Shown: in pieces, positions 7,438 to 18,251 of the stretch
How positions within the stretch are numbered: the first letter of the stretch is position 1
Layout: each line of letters starts with the position of its first letter
Source: Cyclobacteriaceae bacterium
GTDB taxonomy: Bacteria > Bacteroidota > Bacteroidia > Cytophagales > Cyclobacteriaceae
Length of the DNA stretch: 25,390 nt
NCBI GenBank assembly: GCA_013140395.1
Contig: JABFSY010000140.1
Coordinates: forward strand, 1 to 25,390
Reading direction: 5' to 3'
The notes under the pieces: model-generated
Seen by the model: only the letters and a program-made list of their open reading frames with translations
The model's database searches: none
Told to the model about the DNA's origin: nothing
Program-made: the position numbers and the translations under genes

Positions 7438-7701
7438 ATGGCGCTGATAGACGACTTTAACGCAGCAGTTTCAAAATCAAAAGAATTAACCAAGAGACCT
7501 TCGAATGAAGAACTTTTGGATTTGTACGCACTCTTCAAACAGGCAACTGATGGCGATGTGAGTGGAGATCGTCCGGGAGGTTTTGACTTTAAGGCCATTG
7601 CGAAATTTGACGCATGGGCAAACAAAAAGGGCCTTTCCAAAGATCAGGCGATGACAGAATACGTCTCGCTTATGAATCGTCTACAAGCTGCTTATTCATA
7701 A
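7438..7701 (+). CDS. Acyl-CoA-binding protein
   Basis: An 87-residue cytosolic four-helix protein of the ACBP family, which binds long-chain acyl-CoA esters and buffers and carries them. The length is that of the single-domain proteins. The ligand residues known from bovine ACBP are kept with an offset of two: Y30 and K34 in LYALFKQATDGD, K56 in AKFDAW and Y75 in MTEYVSL. The RPGGFDF segment (residues 45-51) is also typical. It lies just after the gltA terminator and 25 bases before rsmE on the same strand, so it may share a transcript with rsmE. ACBP is common in Bacteroidota but absent from many other bacteria. Confidence 0.95.
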   Translation: MALIDDFNAAVSKSKELTKRPSNEELLDLYALFKQATDGDVSGDRPGGFDFKAIAKFDAWANKKGLSKDQAMTEYVSLMNRLQAAYS

Positions 7702-7726
7702 TTCCAATAAGGCTTAATTTCAGCCG

Positions 7727-8422
7727 GTGAATTTATTTTTTCAACCCGCGGTTTCCGAAGGAATCAATCACCTGACTGCTGAAGAATCATACCATGCTTT
7801 TCGCGTTTTGAGAATGTCGGCAGGTGACGATATTAAAATTACCGATGGCAAAGGTGTTTTTTATCAAGGTCAAATTATTTCAATTGATTCGAAGAAGTGT
7901 GTGTTCAAAATCAACAACTACGAAAAAATTCCAGCAAAGAGCTTCAGGATACATATAGCGATTGCTCCCACCAAAAATGCGGATCGGATCGAGTGGTTTG
8001 TTGAAAAGGCAGTAGAAATTGGTGTTCATGAGATCAGTTTTATCCTTTCCAAAAACTCAGAACGCAGGGTGCTCAACCTGGAACGAATCGAAAAGATTGC
8101 AATAAGCGCCATGAAACAGTCACAACAAGCATGGATGCCCATGCTCCATCCATTACGGCCATTCAGCGAAATACTAAAGCAACCGGCAGATCAGAGATTT
8201 ATTGGTCATGTGGACTCTTCCAACCCAGTACACCTCAAAGCGATGGCTAAACCGAACAAGAGCTATCTGGTATTGATCGGGCCGGAAGGTGATTTTGGAA
8301 ATGAAGAATTGAATGCTGCACTTCAATCTGGCTTTGAAAAAGTAAGCCTTGGTGAAAACCGACTACGAACTGAAACAGCGGGCTTAGCAACTTCACAAAT
8401 ACTTCAGTTAACCAACATCTAG
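7727..8422 (+). CDS. rsmE: 16S rRNA (uracil-1498-N3)-methyltransferase RsmE
   Basis: A 231-residue SPOUT-class methyltransferase that adds the N3 methyl group to U1498 of 16S rRNA, using S-adenosylmethionine. The start is GTG 7727, which gives the expected N-terminus MNLFFQP with the PUA-like RNA-binding domain (residues 1-68). The trefoil-knot domain follows, with the SAM-binding motifs LIGPEGDFGNEE (residues 184-194) and LGENRLRTETA (208-218), and the family segment PTKNADRIEWFVEKAVEIGV (81-100). Length and motifs are normal. It follows the ACBP gene by 25 bases. Confidence 0.96.
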   Translation: MNLFFQPAVSEGINHLTAEESYHAFRVLRMSAGDDIKITDGKGVFYQGQIISIDSKKCVFKINNYEKIPAKSFRIHIAIAPTKNADRIEWFVEKAVEIGVHEISFILSKNSERRVLNLERIEKIAISAMKQSQQAWMPMLHPLRPFSEILKQPADQRFIGHVDSSNPVHLKAMAKPNKSYLVLIGPEGDFGNEELNAALQSGFEKVSLGENRLRTETAGLATSQILQLTNI

Positions 8423-8432
8423 AAAATATTCG

Positions 8433-8464
8433 TTTTCTCAAGCTGCTGATTTTCAATATCTTTG
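8433..8464 (+). promoter_or_regulatory. Candidate Bacteroidota promoter for the broken surface protein gene
   Basis: TATCTTTG at 8457-8464 is a perfect TAnnTTTG -7 element. TTTT at 8433-8436, 20 bases upstream, is near the -33 TTTG. The ATG is at 8470, so the transcript would be nearly leaderless if this is the promoter in use. Confidence 0.45.
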
Positions 8465-8469
8465 CTCTA

Positions 8470-11400
8470 ATGAGAATCTCAGTCATCGTTTTACTGTTCC
8501 TTTTAGCCTCGCTTCTCCATGGCTTTGCACAGTCGCCAGGTGGCGTGTCTACCAATCTTCGCTGGTGGCTAAAAGCCAACTCAGGAGTTTTTAGTGACAA
8601 GGTGTAACACCTGCTGTTGCCAATGGTACTGCGGTGCAGCAGTGGAACGATCAATCGACCATCTCAAATAATGCACGACAAACAACAGGTGGCAATAAGC
8701 CAGTCTTCAATAATACAGTAATCAATGGGTATCCCGCACTTCGGTTTTCATCCGATCAGTTTATTGACGGATTGGCAGCCCCTGGCATTAGCACAACAAA
8801 CAGCTGGATTTTTTTCCTGGTCTTCAAGCAGAATTCATTTACCGCTGGCGCTGCAAATGACGGAGCAGGCTCTTATTTAATGGATCGAACAAGTGGCACA
8901 AATAATTTGATGAGCTTGAAAATTGTCAATACGGACAAATTTATGCTTCAAAAAAGGAACGATGATGGCTCAGGGCTTGGAGGCCCTATTTCAACAATTT
9001 CAGCCGCGTCATCGCAATTTGTTATCGCAGATCATTACCGGCAATTTGGAACAGCCTATGGGCTCTTTGTCAATGGAAAAAGTGATGGAACGAGTGGGGA
9101 TGACAGTGGAAATCTTACCGGTCCAACGTTGCGAATTGGTAGGCATGCTTCCACGGCAAATGGAGGACTCAATGGTGACTTGGCTGAAGTAATCATGTAC
9201 AATAACTTCCCGACAACCACACAGCGACAACAGATAGAATCATACTTGGCGATAAAGTATGGAGTAACACTAGATCAGTCTGGTGGCGGCAAAGACTACT
9301 TGTCATCTGCAGGAGCAACAATTTATCCAGCTACGACTTCACACGCTGTATACAACAACAATATCGCAGGAATTGGTCAAGATGATGGATCGGCACTACT
9401 GCAGGCATCTTCACAAAGTCAGAATAACTTAAGTGTACTCTCGGTATCTAGTCCATCAACCTTGACAAATGGAAATTTTTTGATGTGGGGTGACGACTCC
9501 CCAACGATTACCAATTCAACAAATGTGCCTGCACCCTATATCAATCGCCTAAGTAGAGTGTGGAGAGCCAAAGCAACCGGAAGTGTGGGCACGGTCACAC
9601 TCAGTTTTGATTTGACAGGACTGGGTATAGATCTTACAAATACCAGCCGATTCGCATTATTGACAAACACGTCAAGCGATATGAGTACGGCTACAGCCTC
9701 TACAGCGACAAGAACGATATTGGGTAACGTAGTGAATTTCTCAGGTATTACGCTTGCAGATGGGACTTACTTTTCAATTGCAACTGACATTATTCCAGGA
9801 CCGGGCGGAGTGAGTGGGCCTACAGCCTGGCTCCGAGCTGATAACGGAGCGTATCTGAATGCGGGCGTCACTTTGGCCACCAACGGACAGACAGTACAGC
9901 AATGGAATAACTTTCAGGGCTCTGCCAGCTACAACGTCTCTCAAGCAACGAGTGGCAACCGGCCAACTTTTCTGACCAATTCGGTTAACTCTAATCCGGT
10001 GATCCGCTATTCGGTGGCAAGTTCTAGTTTAGATTTTGGTGCGATGGGTGTTTCGTCCTCAAGTAGTTTAGAAGTTTTTTTCTCCATCAGACCAACGGCA
10101 ATTAACACTACGGGATCAGTGAATGACGGAAATGGGTCTTACTTTATGGATCGAACAACCGCTACGAATGCATTATTTGGTTTAAAAGCGAGCGGAACGA
10201 AGTTTGGGTATCAAAAAAGAAATGATGCAAACAATGGATTAGGTGGAGTGGCTACCACTTCCAACATTAACACTTCGACTTTTCAGTTGGTAAACATGTA
10301 TCGAAACTACAACGTGCAATATGGAATCGCCTACAACGGTTCTATCGAAAGCACGCTGGCCGATGCAGATGGTCCAATGACATTGCCAAACTTAAAGCTA
10401 GGAAATCATGCAACCACAAATGTGGGTTTAGTGGGTGATCTTCCTGAATTCATTCTTTATACCCGCAACCTGACAACCAACGAAAGAACTCGAATCAACT
10501 CCTACCTTGCTGTAAAGTATGGTGTATCGTTAAGCCAAGCGACTGCTACCGACTATCTTGCTTCTAACCTTTCAATCATTTTCCCCTCTGCATCAAGCTA
10601 TAGCGGCTTTAGCACAGACGTTGCCGGGTTGGGGCGAGATGATGTTTCGTCATTACTTCAATTGAATAGTCAAAGTGTAAACACGGGTTCAATGGTCAAT
10701 CTTCAAATCGCTTCGCTGGCAAGCGATTTAAGTTTTCTCATCTGGGGAAGCAATAATGGGAGTGTCACAGTTCCTAATACCGTTGACGTGCAATCGCCTG
10801 TTTTGAGAAGATTAGGCCGTGTATGGAGAGTTTCGAATGTTAATAGTGTTGGGCCTGTTACCGTTAACATTGATCTATCGACCGTACCGGGAGCTAAACT
10901 CCAAGCTGACCTTCGGCTGATTGTCGATGCGGATGGCGTGTTCAATGCTGGAACAACCGCGTTGACGGGAACATTAGCCGGAAATATCTTCACCGTAACA
11001 AATGTAACCCTGGCAAATGGCAACTACTTTACGATTGGAAGCGTAAGCTTATCTACTCCATTACCTGTACAACTTACCCGTTTGACGTTGGCCTAAGCGG
11101 AGAAAATGTAGTGGCTACCTGGACAACTGCTAGTGAACTCAATGCTGATTTTTTTGAAGTACAAAGATCAAAAGAAGGCGTTGAGTACGAATCCATCGGG
11201 AAAGTAAAAGCCTTTGGAACGACAACCCTCACCCAGAGATATTCATTTGCCGACACCAATCCATTCGATGGCGTTTCTTATTATCGTCTTCGGCAAGTAG
11301 ACTTCGGTAGCCCCAAACCTTTTCAGACACCCGCTCAATTGCTATTGATAAAAAGGCAACCCGAATCTCTATCTTTCCTAATCCGGTCGTTGGGAACCAA

Positions 11401-11610
11401 CTGAATCTACAACTCCACAATTGGAAAGAAGAATCCGCGCACATCTCCATAGTAGATTTAATGGGCAATACTGTTTTTCAAGAACAGCTTGAAGCTGTGA
11501 AGCAAAAATGGCTATTTGATGTAAGCCCAACTATCCCATCGGGTGTCTACATCGTAACCGTGACTGGAGGCGCACTGAGATTCACGTCAAAAATTGTGGT
11601 CAACAAATAA
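8470..11610 (+). pseudogene. Secreted T9SS surface protein with two LamG-type modules, three -1 frameshifts
   Basis: One original gene of about 1,047 codons is now split. It starts at ATG 8470 with signal peptide MRISVIVLLFLLASLLHGFAQ. The first frame stops at TAA 8605; the alignable frame resumes from 8601 as GVTPAVANGTAVQQW. It runs to TAA 11094-11096, where adding one T near 11083 gives RFDVGLSGENVVATW. That frame stops at 11402-11404, where adding one A in the A-run at 11350-11354 gives KKATRISIFPNP and continues to TAA 11608-11610. Two modules of about 1.23 kb (from W at 8563 and W at 9828) each hold a LamG-like domain (WLKANSG ... GDLAEVIMY ... YLAIKYGV) and a second beta-rich domain (AGIGQDDGSALLQ ... 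RLSRVWR). The C-terminus (SIFPNPV ... PSGVYIVTV ... KIVVNK) is a type A T9SS sorting domain. The intact ancestor would be an exported adhesin-like protein. A sequencing error cannot be excluded. Confidence 0.85.
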
Positions 11611-11616
11611 GTTTGA

Positions 11617-13662
<2,046 letters not shown>

Positions 13663-13740
13663 GGTGATAGCCACAAACCGTCAATTATTAACGATGAACG
13701 GACTAGTTGAATTTGTAGTTAGAAATAATCAATTTGCGGG

Positions 13741-14250
13741 ATGTTTAAAATGAATTTTCTGAAAATGCGTACGCGTAGTGCTTTGCGAAAAAACCAGAGC
13801 CTGCGTGCCTCCATTCCTTATAAGCAAGCCAAATCTGTGGGTATTGTCTTTTCGGTTGATGACAAGCAAACACGAGCCGATGTCAGGGAATTTATTCGCG
13901 TATTGGAACAAGACGGAAAACAAGTAAAAGTGCTGGAGTTCTTACCAAATAAAAAAGAAAACTATGAAATTGTATTTGACTTCTTTTCGGTAGAGAATTT
14001 GTCTTTTTGGGGGAAAATCAACTCTGAGCACTTTGACAGCTTTTCGAAAACTGCATTCGATCTTTTGTTTTACGTTGATATGAATTCAAATCCTCTTATA
14101 CTCGATCTACTAGCACGATCAAAAGCACATTGCAGAATTGGTCGTTATTGCGAGGAAGAAAGCCCCTATTTTGAGATGATGATCAAGCAAGAAGGTACCC
14201 CTAAAGTATTGATTGAAACAATGTACAAATACGCCAAACAATTACGATAA
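13741..14250 (+). CDS. DUF6913-like conserved protein of Bacteroidota
   Basis: A 169-residue cytosolic protein without signal peptide or membrane helix. The basic N-terminus (MRTRSALRKNQSLRASIPYKQAK) is followed by an alpha/beta domain: strand SVGIVFSVDD, a helix, strand KVLEFLP, then DLLFYVDMNSNPLILDLLARSKAHCRIGRY and the tail EGTPKVLIETMYKYAKQLR. This fits what I remember of DUF6913, a small family found just upstream of dapA in many Bacteroidota; its function is unknown. The start is uncertain, because ATG codons at 13741, 13750 and 13765 are all possible. It ends 6 bases before dapA, so the two are almost certainly co-transcribed and translation may be coupled. Confidence 0.75.
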   Translation: MFKMNFLKMRTRSALRKNQSLRASIPYKQAKSVGIVFSVDDKQTRADVREFIRVLEQDGKQVKVLEFLPNKKENYEIVFDFFSVENLSFWGKINSEHFDSFSKTAFDLLFYVDMNSNPLILDLLARSKAHCRIGRYCEEESPYFEMMIKQEGTPKVLIETMYKYAKQLR

Positions 14251-14256
14251 CCTTTC

Positions 14257-15132
14257 ATGCTTACAAAAAAACTTTACGGAACCGGAGTTGCATTGGTGAC
14301 GCCATTTGACAATCAAGGTGGAATTGACTTTTCAGCCTTAAAAAAACTGCTGCGACATACATCTAAAGGTGTTGATTACTACGTTGTCATGGGTACTACG
14401 GGAGAATCCGCAACACTTTCCAAAAATGAAAAAAAAGAAGTTCTAAAATTTGTTATCGCGAACAATGTCAAAAAACTTCCCATCGTGTATGGGATAGGCG
14501 GCAATCATACACAAAGTGTGGTGGACGAGATCCGATCAACGGACCTAACAAACGTAGACGCACTTTTGTCTGTAAGTCCCTATTACAATAAACCATCTCA
14601 AGAAGGAATATATCAACACTTCGTTACGGTTGCAAATGCAAGTCCGATTCCGATCATCCTTTATAATGTACCCGGACGGACTGCTTCCAATTTGACTGCA
14701 GAAACGTCTTTGCGACTTGCCAAACACAAAAACATCATCGGAATCAAAGAGGCTTCTGGAAATTTGGAGCAATGCATGAAGATCGCCAAAGAAAAGATGG
14801 TTGATTTTCTGCTCATCTCCGGAGATGATATGCTTACTCTTTCCATATACGCCATTGGTGGCTCGGGCGTAATTTCAGTGCTGGCCAACGCCTATCCCGT
14901 CACTTTCAAAAAAATAAAAGAGTACATGCAAGCAGGGAAATTGAACCGAGCGCAGCAAGAGCAGTTCAAGTTATTGGAGATCAATGCACCCATGTACGAA
15001 GAGGGAAATCCCGTAGGCCTGAAGCATCTGTTAAAAACAATGAGTATTGGCAATGGTCAAGTAAGGCTTCCATTAGTTGCCGCTTCTAACGCACTGCAGA
15101 AAAAAATTGAAACACTAGCTCAAAAGATCTAG
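14257..15132 (+). CDS. dapA: 4-hydroxy-tetrahydrodipicolinate synthase
   Basis: A 291-residue TIM-barrel class I aldolase that condenses pyruvate with aspartate semialdehyde, the first committed step to diaminopimelate and lysine. The Schiff-base lysine is K164 in GIKEASGN, and the catalytic tyrosine is Y136 in ILYNVPGRTASNL, with R141 nearby. The substrate-entry motif GTTGE is at residues 46-50. The length is that of the family. It sits 6 bases after the DUF6913 gene. Its stop is 11 bases from the stop of the convergent S46 peptidase gene, and no clear terminator is present between them. Confidence 0.96.
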   Translation: MLTKKLYGTGVALVTPFDNQGGIDFSALKKLLRHTSKGVDYYVVMGTTGESATLSKNEKKEVLKFVIANNVKKLPIVYGIGGNHTQSVVDEIRSTDLTNVDALLSVSPYYNKPSQEGIYQHFVTVANASPIPIILYNVPGRTASNLTAETSLRLAKHKNIIGIKEASGNLEQCMKIAKEKMVDFLLISGDDMLTLSIYAIGGSGVISVLANAYPVTFKKIKEYMQAGKLNRAQQEQFKLLEINAPMYEEGNPVGLKHLLKTMSIGNGQVRLPLVAASNALQKKIETLAQKI

Positions 15133-15143
15133 CGCTGGTCGAC

Positions 15144-17294
15144 TTATTTCAGGGTCAGCTCTTGAATAATATTCTTGGCTCCGCCCAATTTATCAATACA
15201 CCACAGTACATAACGTACATCTACACAAATCGTGCGGTTGAGGTCCTTGTCAAAAGCAATCTTGTGACTAAGCGCTTCATAGTTACCATCGAACGCTAAG
15301 CCTATCAATTCGCCTTTTGCATTCAATACTGGTGACCCTGAATTTCCCCCTGTAATATCGTTCGTAGTTATAAATGCCACTACGATATCGTTCAACTTGG
15401 CATCTTTGTACTGACCAAAGTCCTTTTTGTTGTACGCCTCTATCAGATTAGCAGGTAAATCAAACTCATAGTCACCCGGCTTGTATTTTTGGAGTACACC
15501 CGATAAGGTGCAGACATAATCATAAAATACTGCGTCTCTAGGACGATATGATTTGACGTTTCCAAAACTGGTGCGCATCGTAAAGTTTGCATCAGGGTAC
15601 ATGACTTTGCCAGGGTTCATGGCAATCACGCCTTTCAAATAGGCTTTCCCTAAATCATTATTCTGCAAAGTAAAATTGGTGGCGTAAGAGGCGTACTTGG
15701 TAGAATAGTTTTTACTAAACGCAGAAGAATACTGGTAGGCCATATCTTTTTGTAATGTAGTCGAATCCGGTTTTGCCAAAAAAGCACTCCATTTAGTATC
15801 GTCCAATAGCATCGTCTTGGCAAACAAGTCTGCCGCATATTTTTTATACGTAGCTTCATCATTCAAATCGCCATAAGCAGAAACGATTCCATAAAAACCA
15901 GCAGGATGCTGTGAAGGATCAATGTCCCTATGAAAATAATGACTAGTAGCGGCAACAATTTTTTGATCCGAAGCACGGTTGCTGCTTTCTAGAAATGCTT
16001 TACGCGCTTTATCCAAGCTTTCACTCACTTTTTGAACTTCCTCTGGGTTCATAGGTTTCTTCGTGAGTGCTCGTTCCATCGCGCCCAATGAAGCTGAAAA
16101 TGCAATCAAGGGAGATCCAAAAATTCCTTCGTTCAAATAAATACGATGTTTCGTATAAGGCGCCCAGTCCTGATAAATTTTTTCATACTGTTTGAAAATA
16201 TTTTCATATTCTGGTTTTCCTTTTGCCCACGTAGTAAACTTATCCTCCTCCTTCCTTTTCTGTCCATAAGTGTCAAACTTTACTAACTGCTTGGCTTCCC
16301 CATCAAAGAATTTCCAGTAGTTGGCGACCGATGCATAGTTGGAAGCAAGCTTCAACCGAACGGCAGGATCCTTTTTCATTTCGTCAAACATGAGTTTCAA
16401 TCGAACATCACGTAAGTTCACGATGGCAGGGTTTTCGATATCTGTTTTCAACTTAACACCAAAAGATGTTTCATACCGGTTGGTACCCCCCGGGTACCCA
16501 TAGATCATAGCATAATCACCATCATTAAATCCTTTAATAGAAACAGGTAAAAAATACTTTGGCTTCAACGGAACATTGTCGGCAGAATAGTCAGCTGCCT
16601 TTCCATCTTTACTCATGTACACACGGAAAACAGAAAAATCTCCTGTGTGACGAGGCCATTCCCAATTGTCGGTGTCTCCACCAAATTTCCCTACACTTTC
16701 TGAAGGCGCTCCTACTAATCGAATATCACGGAAACGCTCATAGACAAACAACAAGTGTTGATTACCTTTAAACATCGGCACCAGCCTGGCTTCATAGCCA
16801 GTTCCATCCGTTGCTTTTTTTACAATTTCCGCTGAAACTGCTCGTAATTTAGTTGCTGATTCCATTCCAGTTAATCCCTTTAGTGCTTCATCAACTTGAG
16901 CTGTTACGTCATCTATCCGAACCAAAAATTGAACAAACATTCCCTTGGCTGGAATTTCCTCAGACTTTGATTTTGCATAAAAGCCATCGCGCAAATAGTT
17001 ATGCTCCACCGAACTGGCAGAAGCAATCGCATCATAGCCGCAATGGTGGTTTGTAAAAATCAATCCTTCCGGGCTCACAATCTCTCCGGTGCATCCCCCA
17101 TTAAAAATGATGATGGCATCTTTAATGCTGACCTTGTTAATACTGTATAATTGCTCTTTTGAAAGTTTTAACCCCCGCTTGACCATGTCATTGTACACTT
17201 GCTCGCCCAGCAGGTACACCAACCACATGCCTTCATCGGCTCTAGCAAAACTGAATATCAGAACAAAGAGCAGGGAAAGAATTCGCTTTTTCAT
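15144..17294 (-). CDS. S46 family dipeptidyl-peptidase, DPP7-type
   Basis: A 716-residue exported serine exopeptidase that releases dipeptides from oligopeptide N-termini in the periplasm. I use the ATG at 17294, ten codons inside the longest frame, because it begins a clean signal peptide, MKKRILSLLFVLIFSFARA, with cleavage before DEGMW. The chymotrypsin-like catalytic residues are visible: His in TNHHCGYDAI (about residue 84), the Asp region DTDNWEWPRHTGDF (206-219) and Ser652 in GGNSGSPV. The residue 18 after the catalytic serine is Gly670 (AFDGN). Family members with Gly there (DPP7) prefer hydrophobic P1 residues, while Arg (FDRN) marks DPP11, specific for Asp/Glu. The gene is divergent from SMUG2 and convergent with dapA. 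It probably supports amino acid use from external peptides. Confidence 0.93.
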   Translation of the reverse strand: MKKRILSLLFVLIFSFARADEGMWLVYLLGEQVYNDMVKRGLKLSKEQLYSINKVSIKDAIIIFNGGCTGEIVSPEGLIFTNHHCGYDAIASASSVEHNYLRDGFYAKSKSEEIPAKGMFVQFLVRIDDVTAQVDEALKGLTGMESATKLRAVSAEIVKKATDGTGYEARLVPMFKGNQHLLFVYERFRDIRLVGAPSESVGKFGGDTDNWEWPRHTGDFSVFRVYMSKDGKAADYSADNVPLKPKYFLPVSIKGFNDGDYAMIYGYPGGTNRYETSFGVKLKTDIENPAIVNLRDVRLKLMFDEMKKDPAVRLKLASNYASVANYWKFFDGEAKQLVKFDTYGQKRKEEDKFTTWAKGKPEYENIFKQYEKIYQDWAPYTKHRIYLNEGIFGSPLIAFSASLGAMERALTKKPMNPEEVQKVSESLDKARKAFLESSNRASDQKIVAATSHYFHRDIDPSQHPAGFYGIVSAYGDLNDEATYKKYAADLFAKTMLLDDTKWSAFLAKPDSTTLQKDMAYQYSSAFSKNYSTKYASYATNFTLQNNDLGKAYLKGVIAMNPGKVMYPDANFTMRTSFGNVKSYRPRDAVFYDYVCTLSGVLQKYKPGDYEFDLPANLIEAYNKKDFGQYKDAKLNDIVVAFITTNDITGGNSGSPVLNAKGELIGLAFDGNYEALSHKIAFDKDLNRTICVDVRYVLWCIDKLGGAKNIIQELTLK

Positions 17295-17318
17295 ATCAAA
17301 AGGGTTAGGGTTGCGACA

Positions 17319-17340
17319 ATACAATCAACAACAATTGTAT
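17319..17340. promoter_or_regulatory. Inverted repeat in the S46 / SMUG2 divergent promoter region
   Basis: ATACAAT (17319-17325) and ATTGTAT (17334-17340) form a perfect 7-base inverted repeat with an 8-base spacer. It lies 25 bases upstream of the S46 peptidase start and 100 bases before the SMUG2 start. It may be an operator or chance in an A/T-rich spacer. Confidence 0.25.
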
Positions 17341-17439
17341 ACGATTTAAAGAATTTATTGATAAATTTCAAGTGGCTATCAAAGTTCAAATAGAACTGAC
17401 TGCCAAGTATCTCCATCCAAGAAATAAGCGATAAGCCGA

Positions 17440-18123
17440 ATGTCTGCTCTTTTACTATCTGATCGTATCATTCAATTCAACCAGCATCTTTCCATTTCCA
17501 CACGTTTACCAAAAGATATTCAAGTTCTCAATCCATTCAAAGATCCTGTTACCTCTTATCTAAGTCAGCTTTTTTACAAAAAGTATTATAACGACACCAA
17601 AACCCGAACGATGATTTTAGGGATCAACCCGGGGCGATTTGGATCCGGGCTAACAGGAGTTCCTTTTACAGACCCTATCAATTTGGAGAAGTATTGCGGC
17701 ATTGAAAACAAACTCCCAAAGAAACAAGAAATCTCTTCAGAGTTTATCTATAAAATGATTGATGCCTTTGGCGGGTGTGATCGATTTTATCAAACATTCT
17801 ATTTTAGTTCTATCTCGCCATTGGGGTTTGTAAAAGAGGGCAAGAATTTAAACTACTATGACGTGAAAGGCTTGTCGGATAAATTGATGGAATTCATTCA
17901 TTCGAGTCTAACTGAACAACTCAGTTGGGGAATGAATAGGGAAGTTGTCTTTTGCCTCGGTGAAGGAAAAAATTTCGTTTTCCTGGAAGAACTAAATGCA
18001 AAGCACAAATTCTTTAACAGAGTTGTCCCTCTCTCCCACCCTCGCTTCATTATGCAATACAAGAGGAAACGAGTTAAGGAGTATGTGGATGAGTATGTTA
18101 AGAAGTTAGAAGTTAGAGGGTAG
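17440..18123 (+). CDS. SMUG2-family uracil-DNA glycosylase
   Basis: A 227-residue protein of the uracil-DNA glycosylase superfamily, which excises deaminated bases from DNA as the first step of base excision repair. Motif 1 is GINPGRFGSG (residues 61-70), the SMUG-type form of the catalytic loop in which Asn63 takes the place of the Asp/Asn of other families. Motif 2 is LSHPRFIMQYK (residues 198-208), with His200. The segment FYFSSISPLGFVKEGKNLNYYD also fits the SMUG2 subfamily, characterised from Pedobacter heparinus. ATG 17440 is the only good start. The last codons (LEVRG, stop TAG 18121) lie inside a heptamer repeat array, so the very C-terminus is set by the repeat. The gene is divergent from the S46 peptidase. 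Confidence 0.88.
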   Translation: MSALLLSDRIIQFNQHLSISTRLPKDIQVLNPFKDPVTSYLSQLFYKKYYNDTKTRTMILGINPGRFGSGLTGVPFTDPINLEKYCGIENKLPKKQEISSEFIYKMIDAFGGCDRFYQTFYFSSISPLGFVKEGKNLNYYDVKGLSDKLMEFIHSSLTEQLSWGMNREVVFCLGEGKNFVFLEELNAKHKFFNRVVPLSHPRFIMQYKRKRVKEYVDEYVKKLEVRG

Positions 18124-18181
18124 AGGTTAGAGGTTAGAGGTTAGAAGTTAGAGGTTAGAGGTTAGAAGTCGAGAGCTAGAA
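18105..18181 (+). repeat. Direct heptanucleotide array, consensus GTTAGAG
   Basis: Eleven consecutive 7-base units run from 18105 to 18181: GTTAGAA or GTTAGAG in eight of the first nine, GGTAGAG as the third (18119), then degenerate GTCGAGA and GCTAGAA. The array begins inside the SMUG2 gene and supplies its stop codon. Every standard unit holds TAG on the top strand and TAA on the bottom strand; with a period of 7 these fall in all reading frames, so no frame can cross the array. Confidence 0.95.
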
Positions 18182-18226
18182 GCAAAAGCTCTAAGCCAAC
18201 GCTAGCCACTTTTGAACTTTTACACC

Positions 18227-18234
18227 TACCTTTG
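18227..18234 (+). promoter_or_regulatory. Candidate -7 element for the helicase gene
   Basis: TACCTTTG is a perfect TAnnTTTG element, 17 bases before the TTG start at 18252. A TTTG at 18211-18214 is only 12 bases upstream, shorter than the usual spacing. The position just after the stop-rich repeat array suggests that the helicase gene is transcribed on its own. Confidence 0.45.
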
Positions 18235-18251
18235 AACCTGAACCATTCATC

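Noticed and set aside
8420..8437. Terminator after rsmE (AGAAAA ... TTTTCT hairpin)
   Set aside because: The stem is short and purely A/T-rich apart from its end pair, and there is no following T-run.
8247..8654. 135-codon minus-strand frame crossing the end of rsmE and the start of the surface protein gene
   Set aside because: No recognisable motif, and it overlaps two well-supported genes on the other strand.
8599..11356. Programmed -1 frameshifting as explanation for the broken surface protein
   Set aside because: Only the third site (A-run before AGG) resembles a slippery sequence; the first two do not, and three programmed shifts in one gene are very unlikely.
8440..11610. Annotating the fragments of the surface protein as separate genes
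   Set aside because: Signal peptide, modules and sorting domain read as one protein when single bases are restored, and the fragments lack starts of their own.
17295..17324. Longer N-terminus (ten extra codons) for the S46 peptidase
   Set aside because: The extra residues would precede an otherwise complete signal peptide that begins at the ATG ending at 17294.
18105..18181. CRISPR array or telomere-like repeat
   Set aside because: The units are 7 bases with no spacers and there are no cas genes; the site is internal to a normal gene region.
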